A DNA stretch of 22,989 bases from a virus. The notes beneath the pieces were generated by a model. It saw only the letters and a list, made by a program, of their open reading frames with translations, did no database searches and had not been told where the DNA came from. This document shows positions 8,216 through 15,355 of the stretch, piece by piece. The stretch's first letter is position 1. Every line of letters starts with the position of its first letter. The position numbers were made by a program, and so were the translations under genes. The stretch lies in the IMG/VR virus record IMGVR_UViG_3300034947_000032, positions 1 to 22,989 of that record. The stretch is one strand, 5' to 3'.

Positions 8216-8575
8216 TCACACCTTCGCTGCCGCCATCATGGCAATGGCCAGTTTGTCTAGATCCAGACCGCATCGAGGGCAATGGTGCAATTCAACCGAA
8301 TGACCATTTTGGAACACGTCGATGCGACGACGGGGAAGTCTGCCTGATTTTAGCTGAGCCCTCCGATCGCGCTGGTATTGCCGGCGACGTTCCTTCTGTT
8401 CTTCGGTGAGCGGTTTTCTGCCGGTGGTGACAGTTGGTGCATCCTGGTGCAAATTGGTGCCACCGTTTTTGATGTTTCCATGCACTCGTCCTACGTGCAT
8501 CCGAATGGCCATTTCGGCCTCCTTTTTAGTGCGCTTCTGGAATTCCTTCCCGCACTGTTCACAACTTATTCGCAT
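8216..8575 (-). CDS. C2H2 zinc-finger protein with second CxxC knuckle
   Basis: A 119-aa protein. The N-terminus 'ISCEQCGKEFQKRTKKEAEMAIRMHVGRVHG' has the C-x2-C...H-x4-H spacing of a C2H2-type finger. The middle 'LTEEQKERRRQYQRDRRAQLKSGR' is a strongly basic helix suited to nucleic acid binding. The C-terminus carries 'VELHHCPRCGLDL', a second metal knuckle in which two His precede CxxC. Phages often carry such small zinc proteins near regulators; the target is unknown. It is the first gene of the leftward unit and its start faces the divergent intergenic region. Its stop is 13 bp from the start of the HTH gene. Confidence 0.75.
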   Translation of the reverse strand: MRISCEQCGKEFQKRTKKEAEMAIRMHVGRVHGNIKNGGTNLHQDAPTVTTGRKPLTEEQKERRRQYQRDRRAQLKSGRLPRRRIDVFQNGHSVELHHCPRCGLDLDKLAIAMMAAAKV

Positions 8576-8721
8576 AACTGTGGTTTTGACTGTTAATAAC
8601 TATTTTCGCGGCGGAACTTCCGCCACCCAAAGACCTTGCCTGGAAGTGTATATACAAAGCAAGCCAAATCATTACTTCCCGACTTGTCAGCCTGAAAATA
8701 GGGGGCTGTAATTCGAGCCCT
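8576..8721. promoter_or_regulatory. Divergent control region with GTATATAC palindrome and start-site hairpin
   Basis: This 146-bp AT-rich gap separates two divergent units that both start with DNA-binding proteins. It contains the 10-bp perfect palindrome TGTATATACA (8647-8656), whose core recurs at three other non-coding sites. No good -35 box sits 17 bp from it on either strand, so it may be an operator rather than a -10 box. Just before the plus-strand gene, ATAGGG-gg-CT at 8698-8707 pairs with AGCCCTAT at 8716-8723, placing the start codon in a hairpin arm. The promoters for both directions presumably lie here. Confidence 0.5.
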
Positions 8722-8883
8722 ATGCCGAGAAAACCCAAGACCGAAACCAAGAGTTTTCGATTCCCACCCAAGATCTGCCGCTGGCTTGAAAGGAAGAAAA
8801 AGGAGAGTGGTAGAACCCACACCTGGATCCTCCTCGATGCGCTTGCTGCCAAGTACCCAGAGGTTCAAAATCTAAAGCCATGA
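8722..8883 (+). CDS. Small ribbon-helix-helix-like DNA-binding protein
   Basis: A 53-aa frame. 'ETKSFRFPPKICRWLERKKKESGRTHTWILLDALAAKYPE' fits the ribbon-helix-helix pattern: a beta strand with alternating residues (SFRF), a helix A, the turn SGRT, then helix B. Such proteins are dimeric repressors or antitoxins. Its stop overlaps the next gene's start (ATGA at 8880), so the two are translationally coupled and co-transcribed. A hairpin covers its start codon (see the control region), which may be an operator for its own product. There is no strong Shine-Dalgarno. No partner toxin is visible, so a phage repressor role is likelier than toxin-antitoxin. Confidence 0.65.
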   Translation: MPRKPKTETKSFRFPPKICRWLERKKKESGRTHTWILLDALAAKYPEVQNLKP

Positions 8884-9083
8884 CGGATCAAACCAACCAA
8901 CCGAACGAGGACCGACTGCTGTCTTATGGAGAGACTGCAGAACGGATGGGAATTTCTGAATCGACCCTTCGCCGCAAAGTGCGGGAGGGCAAAATCCCAG
9001 TCATCGACATGGGGCATCAGATCAAACGCTTTCACTGGCCGACTGTCCTAAAGGCACTCAACCAGGGGAAATCCTCCGAATAA
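8880..9083 (+). CDS. Excisionase-like / MerR-type HTH protein
   Basis: A 67-aa protein with 'LLSYGETAERMGISESTLRRKVREGKIPVIDMGHQIKRFHWPTVLKAL', the winged-helix pattern of HTH_17/excisionase proteins: a helix-turn-helix ending 'STLRRKVREGKIP', a short wing, and the 'R-h-x-x' strand followed by 'VLKALN'. Members act as directionality factors for integrases or as small transcription regulators. No integrase is visible in the window, so a regulatory role is at least as likely. It is coupled to the RHH gene by ATGA and followed by two hairpins before the RecT-like gene. Confidence 0.75.
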   Translation: MTDQTNQPNEDRLLSYGETAERMGISESTLRRKVREGKIPVIDMGHQIKRFHWPTVLKALNQGKSSE

Positions 9084-9131
9084 TTCACAGGTGGATCTGT
9101 GAACCTCAATCGAGGGGGCAAAACGCCCTCG
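9084..9131 (+). promoter_or_regulatory. Two tandem hairpins in the leader of the RecT-like gene
   Basis: TTCACAG (9084-9090) and CTGTGAA (9097-9103) form a perfect 7-bp stem with a 6-nt loop. Directly after, CGAGGG-gg-C (9111-9119) pairs with GCCCTCG (9125-9131) with a small bulge. Neither is followed by a T-run, so these do not look like ordinary terminators. The first could also be a dimeric operator. They fill the 73-bp gap before the RecT-like start, which lacks a clear ribosome site, so a role in RNA-level control is possible. Confidence 0.4.
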
Positions 9132-9156
9132 GAACCGACTCCTACTCCCAACGACT

Positions 9157-10206
9157 ATGAACGAAATCGCAATCTACAAGAAAATGGAAGACCCGCTGGC
9201 CGCTATCGACCGAGTGGGCGAATTCTTCACCAGGTCAGGCATGTTTGGCTGCACCAGAACCGAGCAGGGCAAGGTGCTGGCCATGGTGTGCATGACCAAG
9301 AACATGACACCCGATGAGGTCGCCGCCAGGTACCACCTGATCGACGGCAAGATCTCCAAGAAGTCCAGCACCGTCCTGGCCGACTTCCGCCGGCTTGGAG
9401 GCAGGCACAAATGGATCGACGGTGGCTTTGACGGCAAGAAAGCCACGGCCGAATTCACCTTTGAGGGAAACACGATCGAGGTCAGCTTCAGCATCGAAGA
9501 TGCGAAACGCCAAGGCCTGGTCAAAAAGGATTCTGGCTGGGAAAAGACACCAGCCAACATGCTCCGCGCCCGGGTCATCACAACGGCCGTTGGAATGCTC
9601 GCGCCTGAAGTCTGGGCTGGCAGCGAAGAAGACGAGGGAGTCACAACCGTGACCGCCGAGCCGGGACTTGATCTCGGTCAATCCGAGCCCTCGAAGCCGA
9701 CCGCGCAGGCAACCGGCAAGGTTGTCGATGCCGAGGTCGTGGAACCCGAGAAACCCAAGGAAATCAAAACCGAGGAGGAGGAGCTGGCCGATCAAGGCCT
9801 CGCGCCGGCGACGCCAAAACCCAAGAAGGCAAAGAAGGCCAAGCCGACCATCGAGCCTGGTGACGACGGGGACGAACCGATCCCTCCACCGCAAAAGACC
9901 ATCGAGCCGGAAGCGGCCGCCGAGCCGGCACCCTCGGTCGAACCTGGGCCCGGGCCCGAGGCAGAAACCCTGAGCCCCGACCTGGTCGATCAGATGGGCC
10001 ACATCATGCAAGGCAACTTCGTTAAGGTTGCCAATTGGATGATTGAGAACCAATGGATCGAGCCTGCGAGCAAGGAGCTCAAGACCGAAGCCCAGGCTGG
10101 AGCCCACCTCCAGAAGACACTTCCAACCCTAAGCCCCGCCAAAGCGAAAAAAGTACTAACCCAAAAGATGGCTTTCATGCGAGCCATCGAATCAATCGAA
10201 CCATGA
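9157..10206 (+). CDS. RecT-like single-strand annealing protein with long charged linker
   Basis: A 349-aa protein. Residues about 1-165 look like a RecT-type recombinase core: 'CMTKNMTPDEVAARYHLIDGKISKKSSTVLADFRRLGGRHKWI' and 'GWEKTPANMLRARVITTAVGMLAPEVWAG', the latter close to the RecT 'W..xPxxMLxxRAxxxxxRxxxPE' signature. RecT proteins anneal single strands during phage recombination. Residues about 175-275 are a low-complexity Pro/Lys/Glu linker (runs such as KPKKAKKAKP), then an extra helical C-terminal domain of about 75 residues follows ('VDQMGHIMQGNFVKVANWMI...'). The start lacks a good Shine-Dalgarno; the ATG at 9184 is an alternative. The stop overlaps the next gene by ATGA, coupling it to the nuclease, its usual partner. 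Confidence 0.78.
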   Translation: MNEIAIYKKMEDPLAAIDRVGEFFTRSGMFGCTRTEQGKVLAMVCMTKNMTPDEVAARYHLIDGKISKKSSTVLADFRRLGGRHKWIDGGFDGKKATAEFTFEGNTIEVSFSIEDAKRQGLVKKDSGWEKTPANMLRARVITTAVGMLAPEVWAGSEEDEGVTTVTAEPGLDLGQSEPSKPTAQATGKVVDAEVVEPEKPKEIKTEEEELADQGLAPATPKPKKAKKAKPTIEPGDDGDEPIPPPQKTIEPEAAAEPAPSVEPGPGPEAETLSPDLVDQMGHIMQGNFVKVANWMIENQWIEPASKELKTEAQAGAHLQKTLPTLSPAKAKKVLTQKMAFMRAIESIEP

Positions 10207-11261
10207 ACAAACTCAAACCCACAGCAAGCAGATATAGACCGTCCGCATTGCCCATGCTCGCCCAGTGCCCCAAGTTTGAAGGCGCACCGAGCGAGTACAC
10301 GGATGAGGGCAAAAAACGCCACAACGTCCTGGCCGAGTACCTGAAAGGCAACAAAAAGGTGCTCGAGGAGGTGAACGAAAACTTCAGGGAAGACCTGGAG
10401 TGGGCACTTGAATACATCGATATCAATGGCCCCAAACTCGATCATCCGACCATCATCGAAACCATGCAAGAGGGGGTGCTACCAAACGGCCTGCCGATCA
10501 GAGGCACACCGGACGTAGTAATCGGACCAGAGGTCTTTGACCTTAAGTGGAGGCCTCGAGACTACCGTCCCCAAATGGCAGCCTATGCTTACATGATTTT
10601 GGATAGCCAAGAGGCGATCACCGAAATCAGAACCCACCTCCTTTTCGGGAGCACCCAAACCGTGCGAAAGCACAAATGGACCAAGGAGTCAGCCTGGGAC
10701 TGCATCCGCGAAATCATCGCGAACGTAGAGTCAGCCTGGGCAGCTCCTATACCATGCGAATATTGCGGATGGTGCGCCAAGCGACCGGACAAGTGCGAGG
10801 CACTGATCCAGCAGGTGAACATCGCCCTGGCCAGTAACCCAGAATGGAACCTGCCGCAATGGCACTCTTCGGAAATAAAGACCGCCGAGCAAATGGGCAT
10901 GGCATTACGGATTGCCAGAACGCTGGCTGATTGGTGCGAGTCGGTCGAATATCACGCCAAAGAAATGGCGATCAAGCAGGGCATGGTGCCCACTGGCTTT
11001 GCGATCCAAAACCGGCAAGGAAACCGGTTCATCGATGACGTTTCGGCAGCGTTCAAATCCAGCACTTTGCCGCAAGACGAATTCATCAAGGCCTGCGCGG
11101 TTAAGCCCAGGATTCTCTTTGACACTTACGCCGCATTCCATGGGATGGCCAAGAAAGCGGCCGAACGCGAACTCGAGCAGAAGTTGGGCGCGATCATGCA
11201 ACGCAAGGCCCCGTCCTCTTTTCTCGTCACCGAAAGAACCTCCAAAAAGAAAGACAAGTAA
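10203..11261 (+). CDS. Cas4/RecB-like PD-(D/E)xK nuclease, probable Fe-S protein (DUF2800-like)
   Basis: A 352-aa protein, likely the exonuclease partner of the RecT-like protein. 'RYRPSALPMLAQCPKFEG' places a Cys at 22. H40 in 'KKRHNVLAEYL', 'RGTPDVVIG' (D104), 'VFDLKW' (D113-x-K115) and 'YRPQMAAYAYMI' (Q124, Y128) give the RecB-family H...D...D/ExK...QxxxY motif set. 'PCEYCGWCAKRPDKC' (C185, C188, C191, C198) with C22 fits the split Cys set of Cas4/AddB-type iron-sulfur nucleases. Residues after about 200 form a helical domain as in phage DUF2800 proteins. The start overlaps the previous stop (ATGA), and only two bases separate it from the next gene. Confidence 0.82.
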   Translation: MNKLKPTASRYRPSALPMLAQCPKFEGAPSEYTDEGKKRHNVLAEYLKGNKKVLEEVNENFREDLEWALEYIDINGPKLDHPTIIETMQEGVLPNGLPIRGTPDVVIGPEVFDLKWRPRDYRPQMAAYAYMILDSQEAITEIRTHLLFGSTQTVRKHKWTKESAWDCIREIIANVESAWAAPIPCEYCGWCAKRPDKCEALIQQVNIALASNPEWNLPQWHSSEIKTAEQMGMALRIARTLADWCESVEYHAKEMAIKQGMVPTGFAIQNRQGNRFIDDVSAAFKSSTLPQDEFIKACAVKPRILFDTYAAFHGMAKKAAERELEQKLGAIMQRKAPSSFLVTERTSKKKDK

Positions 11262-11263
11262 CC

Positions 11264-11767
11264 ATGCCAGTTTTCCAAGATTCCCAATCCGCCTATGAGG
11301 TCGTGCCCGAAGGCGATTACATCCTTTGCGTGTACGAATTCACCATGGACTTTTCCAGCGGGAAAAAGACCTCCGGTGCTGAACGCTACAATATCGTGTT
11401 CAACATTGAGGGGACAAAGTCCAAGCTCAAGGAAGTCTTGATCGACCATGAATCGACGTTATGGAAAATCGATACGTTCCTGAAATCAGCCGGCATCCGA
11501 AGCCTTAAGAAAGGCCAGTCGTTTCACTTCCTCGAGGACAAAGCCGAGGAGCTGGGAGTGCCCTGGATCAATCCGATGGGGCTGCGTTGCTGGGCCCAGG
11601 TCATCCATGACAAATACACCTCCGAGCGATCCGGCCGCGAGGTGACGAAGAACAAGGTCGGAACCTTTTACACCGACCGCGAGGTTCTTAAACCCGACCC
11701 AGAATTGCGCGGTAAGCCGACCGGCACTGCCGACAGCAATGGAGAGCAGAAGAAAACTCCGTTCTAA
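11264..11767 (+). CDS. DUF669-like, probable single-strand DNA-binding protein
   Basis: A 167-aa protein resembling phage DUF669 proteins, which sit beside recombination genes and are thought to bind single-stranded DNA. The N-terminus 'VVPEGDYILCVYEFTMDFSSGKKTSGAERYNIVFNIEGT' is the beta-strand OB-like start seen in this group, followed by 'RCWAQVIHDKYTSERSGREVTKNKVGTFYTD', a beta-hairpin typical of the second half. The last residues (...GEQKKTPF) end in Pro-Phe like bacterial SSB tails but lack the usual acidic run. It is located between the nuclease and the helicase, two bases after the former and one base before the latter. Confidence 0.6.
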   Translation: MPVFQDSQSAYEVVPEGDYILCVYEFTMDFSSGKKTSGAERYNIVFNIEGTKSKLKEVLIDHESTLWKIDTFLKSAGIRSLKKGQSFHFLEDKAEELGVPWINPMGLRCWAQVIHDKYTSERSGREVTKNKVGTFYTDREVLKPDPELRGKPTGTADSNGEQKKTPF

Positions 11768-11768
11768 G

Positions 11769-13271
11769 ATGAAGCCCCGGCCGTATCAGGCAAAGGCACT
11801 CGAATGCATCCAGTCAGCATTCAAAGAATTCAAGCGACTGTTAGCGGTCCTCCCAACTGGCTCTGGGAAGACCATTATCTTTGCTTGGCTAGCTCAACTC
11901 ATCCAGCCTAAGCGCACATTGATCTTGTGCCACAGGGAGGAGTTGATCAACCAGGCCAGGGATAAGATTTGGGCGACCACCGGGATCGTTCCTGAAATCG
12001 AGAAGGCAGAGCAAAAGGCCTCTGTGTATGCGCCGATCGTTGTCGCGTCGGTGCAAACCATGATCAGGAGACTCGACCGGTGGCCGTCCAATCACTTTCA
12101 CCTGGTGGTAGCTGACGAGGCCCACCACGCCATAAGCGAGAGCTGGCAGGGAGTGCTCTCACACTTCGAGGCACATGTGCTGGGCTGCACGGCCACGCCA
12201 GACCGAGGCGACAAACGAACCCTCGCCGAGTATTTCGAGAGTGTCGCCATCGATGTCCCGCTCATCGAATTGATCAAGGAGCAGTTCCTTTGTCCAATTA
12301 CGATCAAAAGTCTCCCGCTCAAAATCGACCTTTCAAAAGTCAGACTCCTGGCCGGCGACTTCAACGACAAGCAGCTCGGCCATATCTTGGAGCCCTACTT
12401 GGATGACATCGCCTGGTCAATCCGCAAACACGCCAGCTTCCGCAAAGTCCTGGCTTTCCTGCCGCTCATCGCCACCAGCCACAAGTTTGTCGACGCCTGC
12501 AGAAACGTCGGCCTGGTCGCCCAGCATGTGGACGGTGGATCCCCCGACCGCCAGGAGATCCTGGCCAGGTATGCCGCCGGGGAATTCGATGTCCTGAGCA
12601 ACGCCATGCTCCTGACTGAGGGCTATGACGACCCCACAATCGACTGCGTGGTAGTCCTGCGACCCACCAGGTCCAGGCCACTCTTTGCTCAGATGGTCGG
12701 CCGTGGCACCAGAATCCATGAAACCAAGGACAACCTGCTCCTGCTGGATTTCCTCTGGCTTCATGAAAAACACCGCATTGTCCATCCTGCCGATCTGCTG
12801 GCTAAAGAGCGCGAGGATGCCGACCGAGCAACGGATATGGCGGCCGGGGCCGGCGAGGAGCGCGACCTGGTCGATCTTTACCGGGATGCCGTCGCAGAAC
12901 GCGAAGCGACCCTGCGCGAGCGGCTCGAAAGGCTTGCCAAACGCAAAGCCAAATACATCAGTGCCGAGCAATTCTGTATGTCGCATGACAACTTCGAGGC
13001 TGCCGATTATCAGCCCACCATGCACTGGGAAACGCAGTCGGTCACAGAGAAGCAGGCCAAGTACCTCGAGGAGGCAAACATTGACATTGAAACCGTTCGA
13101 GGAAGAGGTCATGCATCGGTGCTGCTGGACATGGTTTTTCAGGACAAAGACCTGGAGCTCGCCAGCCACAAGCAACGGTGGGCGATGTATCAGAGGGGGC
13201 ACCCTGACCCATGGAAAGCAACCAAATCCGAGGCCAGACAGTTTTTTGCAGACGTGAACCGAAAACGCTAA
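11769..13271 (+). CDS. SF2 DEAH-box helicase (SSL2 / type III Res-subunit-like)
   Basis: A 500-aa superfamily 2 helicase. Motifs in order: Q-like 'RPYQAKAL' (4-11), Walker A 'LPTGSGKT' (28-35), Ia 'ILCHREELINQ' (52-62), 'VASVQTM' (92-98), II 'VADEAHH' (114-120), III 'TATP' (141-144), 'TEGYDDP' (motif V region) and VI 'QMVGRGTR' (308-315). After the two RecA domains there is a charged helical C-terminal region of about 180 residues, probably for binding DNA or a partner. In phages such helicases take part in replication restart or recombination. The ATG at 11769 is chosen as it follows the previous stop by one base; an ATG ten codons earlier lies within the preceding gene. Confidence 0.9.
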   Translation: MKPRPYQAKALECIQSAFKEFKRLLAVLPTGSGKTIIFAWLAQLIQPKRTLILCHREELINQARDKIWATTGIVPEIEKAEQKASVYAPIVVASVQTMIRRLDRWPSNHFHLVVADEAHHAISESWQGVLSHFEAHVLGCTATPDRGDKRTLAEYFESVAIDVPLIELIKEQFLCPITIKSLPLKIDLSKVRLLAGDFNDKQLGHILEPYLDDIAWSIRKHASFRKVLAFLPLIATSHKFVDACRNVGLVAQHVDGGSPDRQEILARYAAGEFDVLSNAMLLTEGYDDPTIDCVVVLRPTRSRPLFAQMVGRGTRIHETKDNLLLLDFLWLHEKHRIVHPADLLAKEREDADRATDMAAGAGEERDLVDLYRDAVAEREATLRERLERLAKRKAKYISAEQFCMSHDNFEAADYQPTMHWETQSVTEKQAKYLEEANIDIETVRGRGHASVLLDMVFQDKDLELASHKQRWAMYQRGHPDPWKATKSEARQFFADVNRKR

Positions 13272-13275
13272 TCCT

Positions 13276-13827
13276 ATGAAACCCATCAATGGCATCTATC
13301 CCACCCAGTGCGTGACCTTCCCGAGATCCGGCCACATCATCCTCCAGCGAGTGCTGAAAAAGTATTTCGGCGACAAACTCAACTGGACCGATGTCTACAA
13401 ATGGCCCGAGCGCGGGTTTGCGAAGAACAAGGAATGCAACCTGGAGAAAACCCATGATTTCGACCTGGACGTCCCAATCAAACCGGATCGGTTGTATTTG
13501 GTCCAAATCAGAAATCCATTCAATGCCTTGGCCGGATGGAAAGTCATGCACCTGGACGAAGGCGTGACGAAGAAGGATTGGCGGCCGTGGTTCCGGCAGA
13601 AGGCCAGATATTGGATGCAATTCACCCACAAGTGGCTTTACAGCCCAGTGCCCAATCGCCTGGTCGTGCCTTACGAAAAGCTCACCGCCAATCCGGTCTA
13701 CGCTTTCAGCCGGATCATCGTTTTCATGACCAAGGCCGAACCCGACCTGGCCAAGCTCACGGTTGCGTTAGGAGATGAGAAATTGAGCCCCCGAGAATCG
13801 AAGCCGGTTCCCTATGACACAATCTAG
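13276..13827 (+). CDS. Sulfotransferase-like protein
   Basis: A 183-aa protein with the pattern of PAPS-dependent sulfotransferases. 'CVTFPRSGHIILQRVL' (12-27) carries the PRSG-type loop that binds the 5'-phosphosulfate. 'RLYLVQIRNPFNALAGWKV' resembles the 3'-phosphate site ('RxPxxxxxSxxx'), though the usual Ser is replaced by Ala/Gly. 'NRLVVPYEKLTANPVYAF' is the common 'vxYExLxxxP' element. It is short for the family (usually about 250-300 aa), so part of the lid or acceptor region is missing. It lies 4 bp after the helicase and overlaps the next gene by 14 bp, so it is expressed with the recombination genes. Target unknown; phage, host glycan and lipid are all possible. Confidence 0.72.
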   Translation: MKPINGIYPTQCVTFPRSGHIILQRVLKKYFGDKLNWTDVYKWPERGFAKNKECNLEKTHDFDLDVPIKPDRLYLVQIRNPFNALAGWKVMHLDEGVTKKDWRPWFRQKARYWMQFTHKWLYSPVPNRLVVPYEKLTANPVYAFSRIIVFMTKAEPDLAKLTVALGDEKLSPRESKPVPYDTI

Positions 13828-14095
13828 CTATTACACCATGCAGGACTGCGAGAAGACTCTCGCGGAAATGGTTGCCTGCGCTCGGCGCGAGTTCAACATG
13901 CGGAAGCGGGTTTACCCTCGATGGGTCGAGGGAGGCAGGATGACTGCCGAAAAAGCCAACCATGAAATCGAAACCATGGAATGTATCTACTACACACTTT
14001 TCCGCCTAAAAGAACTGCAGGAGGCCTCCGAGGAAATGATCGCCCTGGAGGAAAAACGCCAAAAACAAAACGAACAAACCCAACTCAAGTTATGA
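13814..14095 (+). CDS. Small conserved phage hypothetical protein
   Basis: A 93-aa, mostly helical, charged protein. The middle 'ACARREFNMRKRVYPRWVEGGRMTAEKANHEIETMECIYYTL' matches a pattern I recall from short phage proteins of unknown function ('RExxMRxxVYPRWVxxGRM...A..EIxxMexI'). The C-terminal 25 residues are a likely coiled coil rich in Glu, Lys and Gln. It overlaps the sulfotransferase-like gene by 14 bp and the DHH gene by ATGA, so it is a middle member of a tightly packed operon. There is no catalytic signature. Confidence 0.75.
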   Translation: MTQSSYYTMQDCEKTLAEMVACARREFNMRKRVYPRWVEGGRMTAEKANHEIETMECIYYTLFRLKELQEASEEMIALEEKRQKQNEQTQLKL

Positions 14096-15057
14096 ATGGA
14101 CAAAAAGTCTACGTGCTCTATCACGGCAATTGTTACGATGGATTCGGTGCCGCCCTGGCGGCATGGATCCACTTCAACAACCAAGCCATTAACGCCGAAT
14201 ACATCCCGGTTCTCTACGGCAAGGAACCGCCCAAGATGGAGAAGCTGTCTGACGTCTTCATCGTTGACTTCAGCTATCCGCCGGCGGTCCTGCTGGAGAT
14301 CGCCCAGGACAAAAACACAGTGGTGGTCCTAGATCATCACGCAACGGCCGAAAAGGATCTCTCCTTTGAATCCTGGCTGGCAGCCTTGGGCCCAATGCAG
14401 ACGATCAATCTTGCCAAAAAAGATGCGACCGGCTGGCTGCAGTGCAAAAATATCCACCTCAAGTTCGATATGACCAAATCCGGCGCGGTCATGGCCTGGG
14501 AGTATTGGCACCCCACGCTCAAGGTGCCGAAGATGTTCCAGTACCTGCAGGACCGCGACCTTTGGCAGTTCAAACTGCCACATTCGGAAGCGATCAGCAT
14601 TTACATGCGGACACTCCCGTTCGACTTCGGGGTCTGGAGGCATGTCATGAGCGAGATGGATAGTGAGATCGGGAAACGAGAGATTGTCTCTGCCGGCGTC
14701 GCCTGCCTCAAGCTCACCAGGCAGATGGTGGACATGATGGCTGACCATGCGCGGATGATGCTCTTCGACATGCGCAACGATCCTCCCAGGATCGTGCCGG
14801 CCGACTTCGAGCCCCAAGAAGGCCAGTATCTAGTGCCGGTCAGCAACGCGACGGTTTTCTTTTCCGAGGTCGGCAATGAGCTTTTGTTGCGGCACCCCCG
14901 AGCTAAGTTCGCAGCCTATTATCTCGATCGCAAAGACGGTATGCGCCAGTGGGGCCTGCGATCGCGGGATGACTTCGACTGCTCGGCCATTGCCAAGGCC
15001 TTTGGTGGAGGTGGCCACAAACAATCCAGCGGGTTTGTTGAACCCATCGGGGCATGA
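14092..15057 (+). CDS. DHH-family phosphoesterase (RecJ / oligoribonuclease-like)
   Basis: A 321-aa protein with the DHH set of metal-binding motifs: 'YHGNCYDGFGAA' (motif I, D16), 'VFIVDFSYPP' (motif II, D59), 'VVVLDHHATAE' (motif III, D81-H82-H83), then 'AWEYWHP...YLQDRDLW' (motif IV). The C-terminus 'AKAFGGGGHKQSSGF' is the DHHA1 substrate-binding GGGHxxASG signature. Known relatives are RecJ single-strand exonucleases, nanoRNases and cyclic-di-nucleotide phosphodiesterases. In a phage, end-trimming of DNA or degradation of short oligonucleotides or signalling nucleotides are both possible. Start ATG overlaps the previous stop (ATGA); an open frame 37 codons upstream is shadow of the previous gene. 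Confidence 0.88.
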   Translation: MNGQKVYVLYHGNCYDGFGAALAAWIHFNNQAINAEYIPVLYGKEPPKMEKLSDVFIVDFSYPPAVLLEIAQDKNTVVVLDHHATAEKDLSFESWLAALGPMQTINLAKKDATGWLQCKNIHLKFDMTKSGAVMAWEYWHPTLKVPKMFQYLQDRDLWQFKLPHSEAISIYMRTLPFDFGVWRHVMSEMDSEIGKREIVSAGVACLKLTRQMVDMMADHARMMLFDMRNDPPRIVPADFEPQEGQYLVPVSNATVFFSEVGNELLLRHPRAKFAAYYLDRKDGMRQWGLRSRDDFDCSAIAKAFGGGGHKQSSGFVEPIGA

Positions 15058-15296
15058 GATATCCCTATCGTCACTATGAAGTCCTTTATCGCGTAGAAGG
15101 ACCGCCGGAACGTGATGGAATGGTTTGCGCGACCCCCTATGAGCCGGATTTGAAAGCCGTCATTGAGAAAGCCAAAAATTTTCCCAGTGGACTCGATCGC
15201 GAGAAATTCACTGTGGTGAAGAAAACCACCACGACCGTGATCGAGAAATTCAGCTGGCATTTGGCAACAAGTGGCAACAGATCCAGCCTCTGGTAA
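15054..15296 (+). CDS. Small hypothetical protein at end of recombination operon
   Basis: An 80-aa protein coupled to the DHH gene by an ATGA overlap. Sequence features: a Tyr/Arg-rich start ('MRYPYRHYEVLYRVEG'), a middle 'EPDLKAVIEKAKNF', and a beta-like 'KFTVVKKTTTTVIEKFSW' near the C-terminus. I do not recognise a family. It closes the run beginning at 9157; the next gene has its own promoter 10 bp downstream of this stop. Confidence 0.65.
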   Translation: MRYPYRHYEVLYRVEGPPERDGMVCATPYEPDLKAVIEKAKNFPSGLDREKFTVVKKTTTTVIEKFSWHLATSGNRSSLW

Positions 15297-15305
15297 AAAA
15301 AAGAT

Positions 15306-15334
15306 TTGTCATTACACATGCGCGTGTATATACA
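15306..15334 (+). promoter_or_regulatory. Sigma70-like promoter with inverted repeat in the spacer
   Basis: TTGTCA (15306-15311) and TATACA (15329-15334) are separated by exactly 17 bp, an excellent sigma70 match, 22 bp before the next start codon. The spacer carries TACAC (15313-15317) and GTGTA (15324-15328) as an inverted repeat with a 6-nt centre, a likely operator. The -10 box lies within the TGTATATACA palindrome (15325-15334), which also occurs at 8647-8656. Confidence 0.65.
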
Positions 15335-15355
15335 AACCGCACTCGAAACACAGTT

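Noticed and set aside
9235-10107. 290-aa minus-strand frame
   Set aside because: Antisense to the RecT-like gene; Leu/Gly/Arg-rich as expected for a shadow of a Glu/Lys/Pro-rich frame.
12417-13295. 292-aa minus-strand frame
   Set aside because: Antisense to the SF2 helicase C-terminal half.
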